DNA of 64,000 bases from Prevotella melaninogenica (lineage in GTDB: Bacteria > Bacteroidota > Bacteroidia > Bacteroidales > Bacteroidaceae): positions 1,502,147-1,566,146 of the forward strand of contig NZ_CP054011.1 of assembly GCF_013267595.1 (NCBI RefSeq), given 5' to 3'. The position numbers and the translations under genes were made by a program. Of the stretch, positions 63,247-64,000 are shown in pieces. The notes below the pieces were generated by a model. It was not told the DNA's origin and made no database searches. It saw nothing but the letters and a program-made list of their open reading frames with translations. The stretch's first letter is position 1. Each line of letters opens with the position of its first letter.

Positions 63247-64000
63247 CTAAAATATGTTTACGGTTGTGAGCTTTTCTTGTTGCCTGTCTTCCAATGCTTG
63301 GACCATAATCTCAAAGTTGTTCCGCATTGCTGAGTCGGTGACTATTAACTGCCCTATCTCACTAACAGAGAACCCAAGAACGTCACAAAGAGCAGCAAGC
63401 AATCTCTCTATGCAATTCAGCACACGATGCCATAACGTAAGTGCCATGACATCATCTTCCATGTCAGCAAACAATTCACCCATGGTCTCATACTCTGACA
63501 TCCGTTTTTCTAACGACATCACGATATATGTAATGTAGCAGAGCGTTGCATCAGCAATCTGACCATCAAAGTCTCTCCCCATGTATGAGCCGAGTCCGAG
63601 ATGTCCTTTTGTCTCCTTGTTGACCACTTCAATGTTCCATCGTATCTGGTATAACTCGAAGGCACGCACAAAGCTCATCGATAGATCCGTACTAAGCATG
63701 ATGTTCCAAGTCTGTCGACGCCCATATTTAATCAGGTATATCCTGACTGGTATATTCCCCAGACAGCCCCTCAACTCAATGTACTGACACTTGTACTTCC
63801 GGCAGCATTTGGTACGTCTTGCATACATTGCTACGAGCTCAGCAGCATTGTGTCGCTTATTCTCCACAAAGTACTTTGTCTTTCCCATCTTTGCAAGACC
63901 AATGTAGTGTATAGCTCCGTTGCCTACTCTCCTGATTTCCTCAATGAACTTCTCACAGGCAAACCAACTATCCGCCAAGGCATAATGGGGATGAATACCT
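63247..64000 (-). CDS. IS4-like DDE transposase, 5' end outside the window
   Basis: Partial: at least 251 C-terminal residues; the frame is open to the window edge (IHPHYALADSWFACEKF). The Asp of ALADSWFA is a probable DDE residue and YQIRWNIEVVNKETKGHLGL is the Y-x-x-R-W-x-I-E...K signature with the catalytic Glu of IS4-type transposases. The C-terminal tail is soluble and helical. Its position right at the expected end of the outer element suggests insertion into or beside the attachment site. Confidence 0.82.
   Translation of the reverse strand, partial: GIHPHYALADSWFACEKFIEEIRRVGNGAIHYIGLAKMGKTKYFVENKRHNAAELVAMYARRTKCCRKYKCQYIELRGCLGNIPVRIYLIKYGRRQTWNIMLSTDLSMSFVRAFELYQIRWNIEVVNKETKGHLGLGSYMGRDFDGQIADATLCYITYIVMSLEKRMSEYETMGELFADMEDDVMALTLWHRVLNCIERLLAALCDVLGFSVSEIGQLIVTDSAMRNNFEIMVQALEDRQQEKLTTVNIF

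Noticed and set aside
1..64000. tRNA or rRNA genes
   Set aside because: The gene-free stretches were read by eye for cloverleaf arms and rRNA-like conserved segments, and none was convincing. A tRNA scan would be decisive.

Overview
The window looks like a chromosomal segment of a Prevotella-type Bacteroidales. The grounds are the moderately AT-rich composition, promoters of the Bacteroidetes TAnnTTTG kind, Bacteroidales families (DUF6242, DUF6089-like, DUF4250, DUF3408, DUF1896), the conserved murI / ompH / bamA / uppS envelope cluster, and IS4351 with erm(F). The species cannot be fixed from the sequence alone. No rRNA, tRNA or CRISPR array was seen.

Positions 1-29 kb are core genome: metY and an Lrp/AsnC regulator, a Na/Pi cotransporter with a PhoU-like tail, a TGS-uridine kinase fusion, cysS, cdd, and a murI - three OmpH/Skp-like chaperones - bamA - uppS - outer-membrane protein block, all on the minus strand. 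Then come a KilA-N protein, pckA, upp with a textbook terminator, and a lemA pair. Intergenic regions carry at least three dispersed repeat families.

Positions 29-38 kb are accessory. The most striking gene is at 32791-34500: one open frame joins an ECF sigma factor, a transmembrane helix, a long periplasmic linker and an outer-membrane beta-barrel. It heads a same-strand set with a radical SAM/SPASM protein, a Gfo/Idh/MocA oxidoreductase and two small lipoproteins. After it lie a uracil-DNA-glycosylase-fold protein, a DUF1266 protein and a small membrane protein.

Positions ~38.6-63.2 kb are a nested mobile island. The outer element has mobilization genes (relaxase, MobC), a Toprim primase, a VapE-type helicase, two MerR-like HTH excisionase candidates, an arsenic/organoarsenical resistance locus and, at its far end, two tandem tyrosine recombinases. 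Three near-palindromic putative ArsR operators and an internal terminator divide the ars locus into transcription units. A second element of similar design, about 9.98 kb, sits inside the ars permease gene. It is flanked by a 7-bp direct repeat, and joining the two flanks restores a 322-codon permease in frame. The inner element carries erm(F) beside an IS4351 copy whose transposase is frameshifted, a truncated TonB-receptor-like gene, MobC without a relaxase, DUF3408, two HTH proteins, DUF1896 and two integrases. The island ends next to an IS4-like transposase that runs off the window.

Functionally the island combines macrolide-lincosamide-streptogramin B resistance with arsenic resistance. 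The inner insertion cuts the permease and separates arsC and the ACR3 pump from their predicted promoter/operator.
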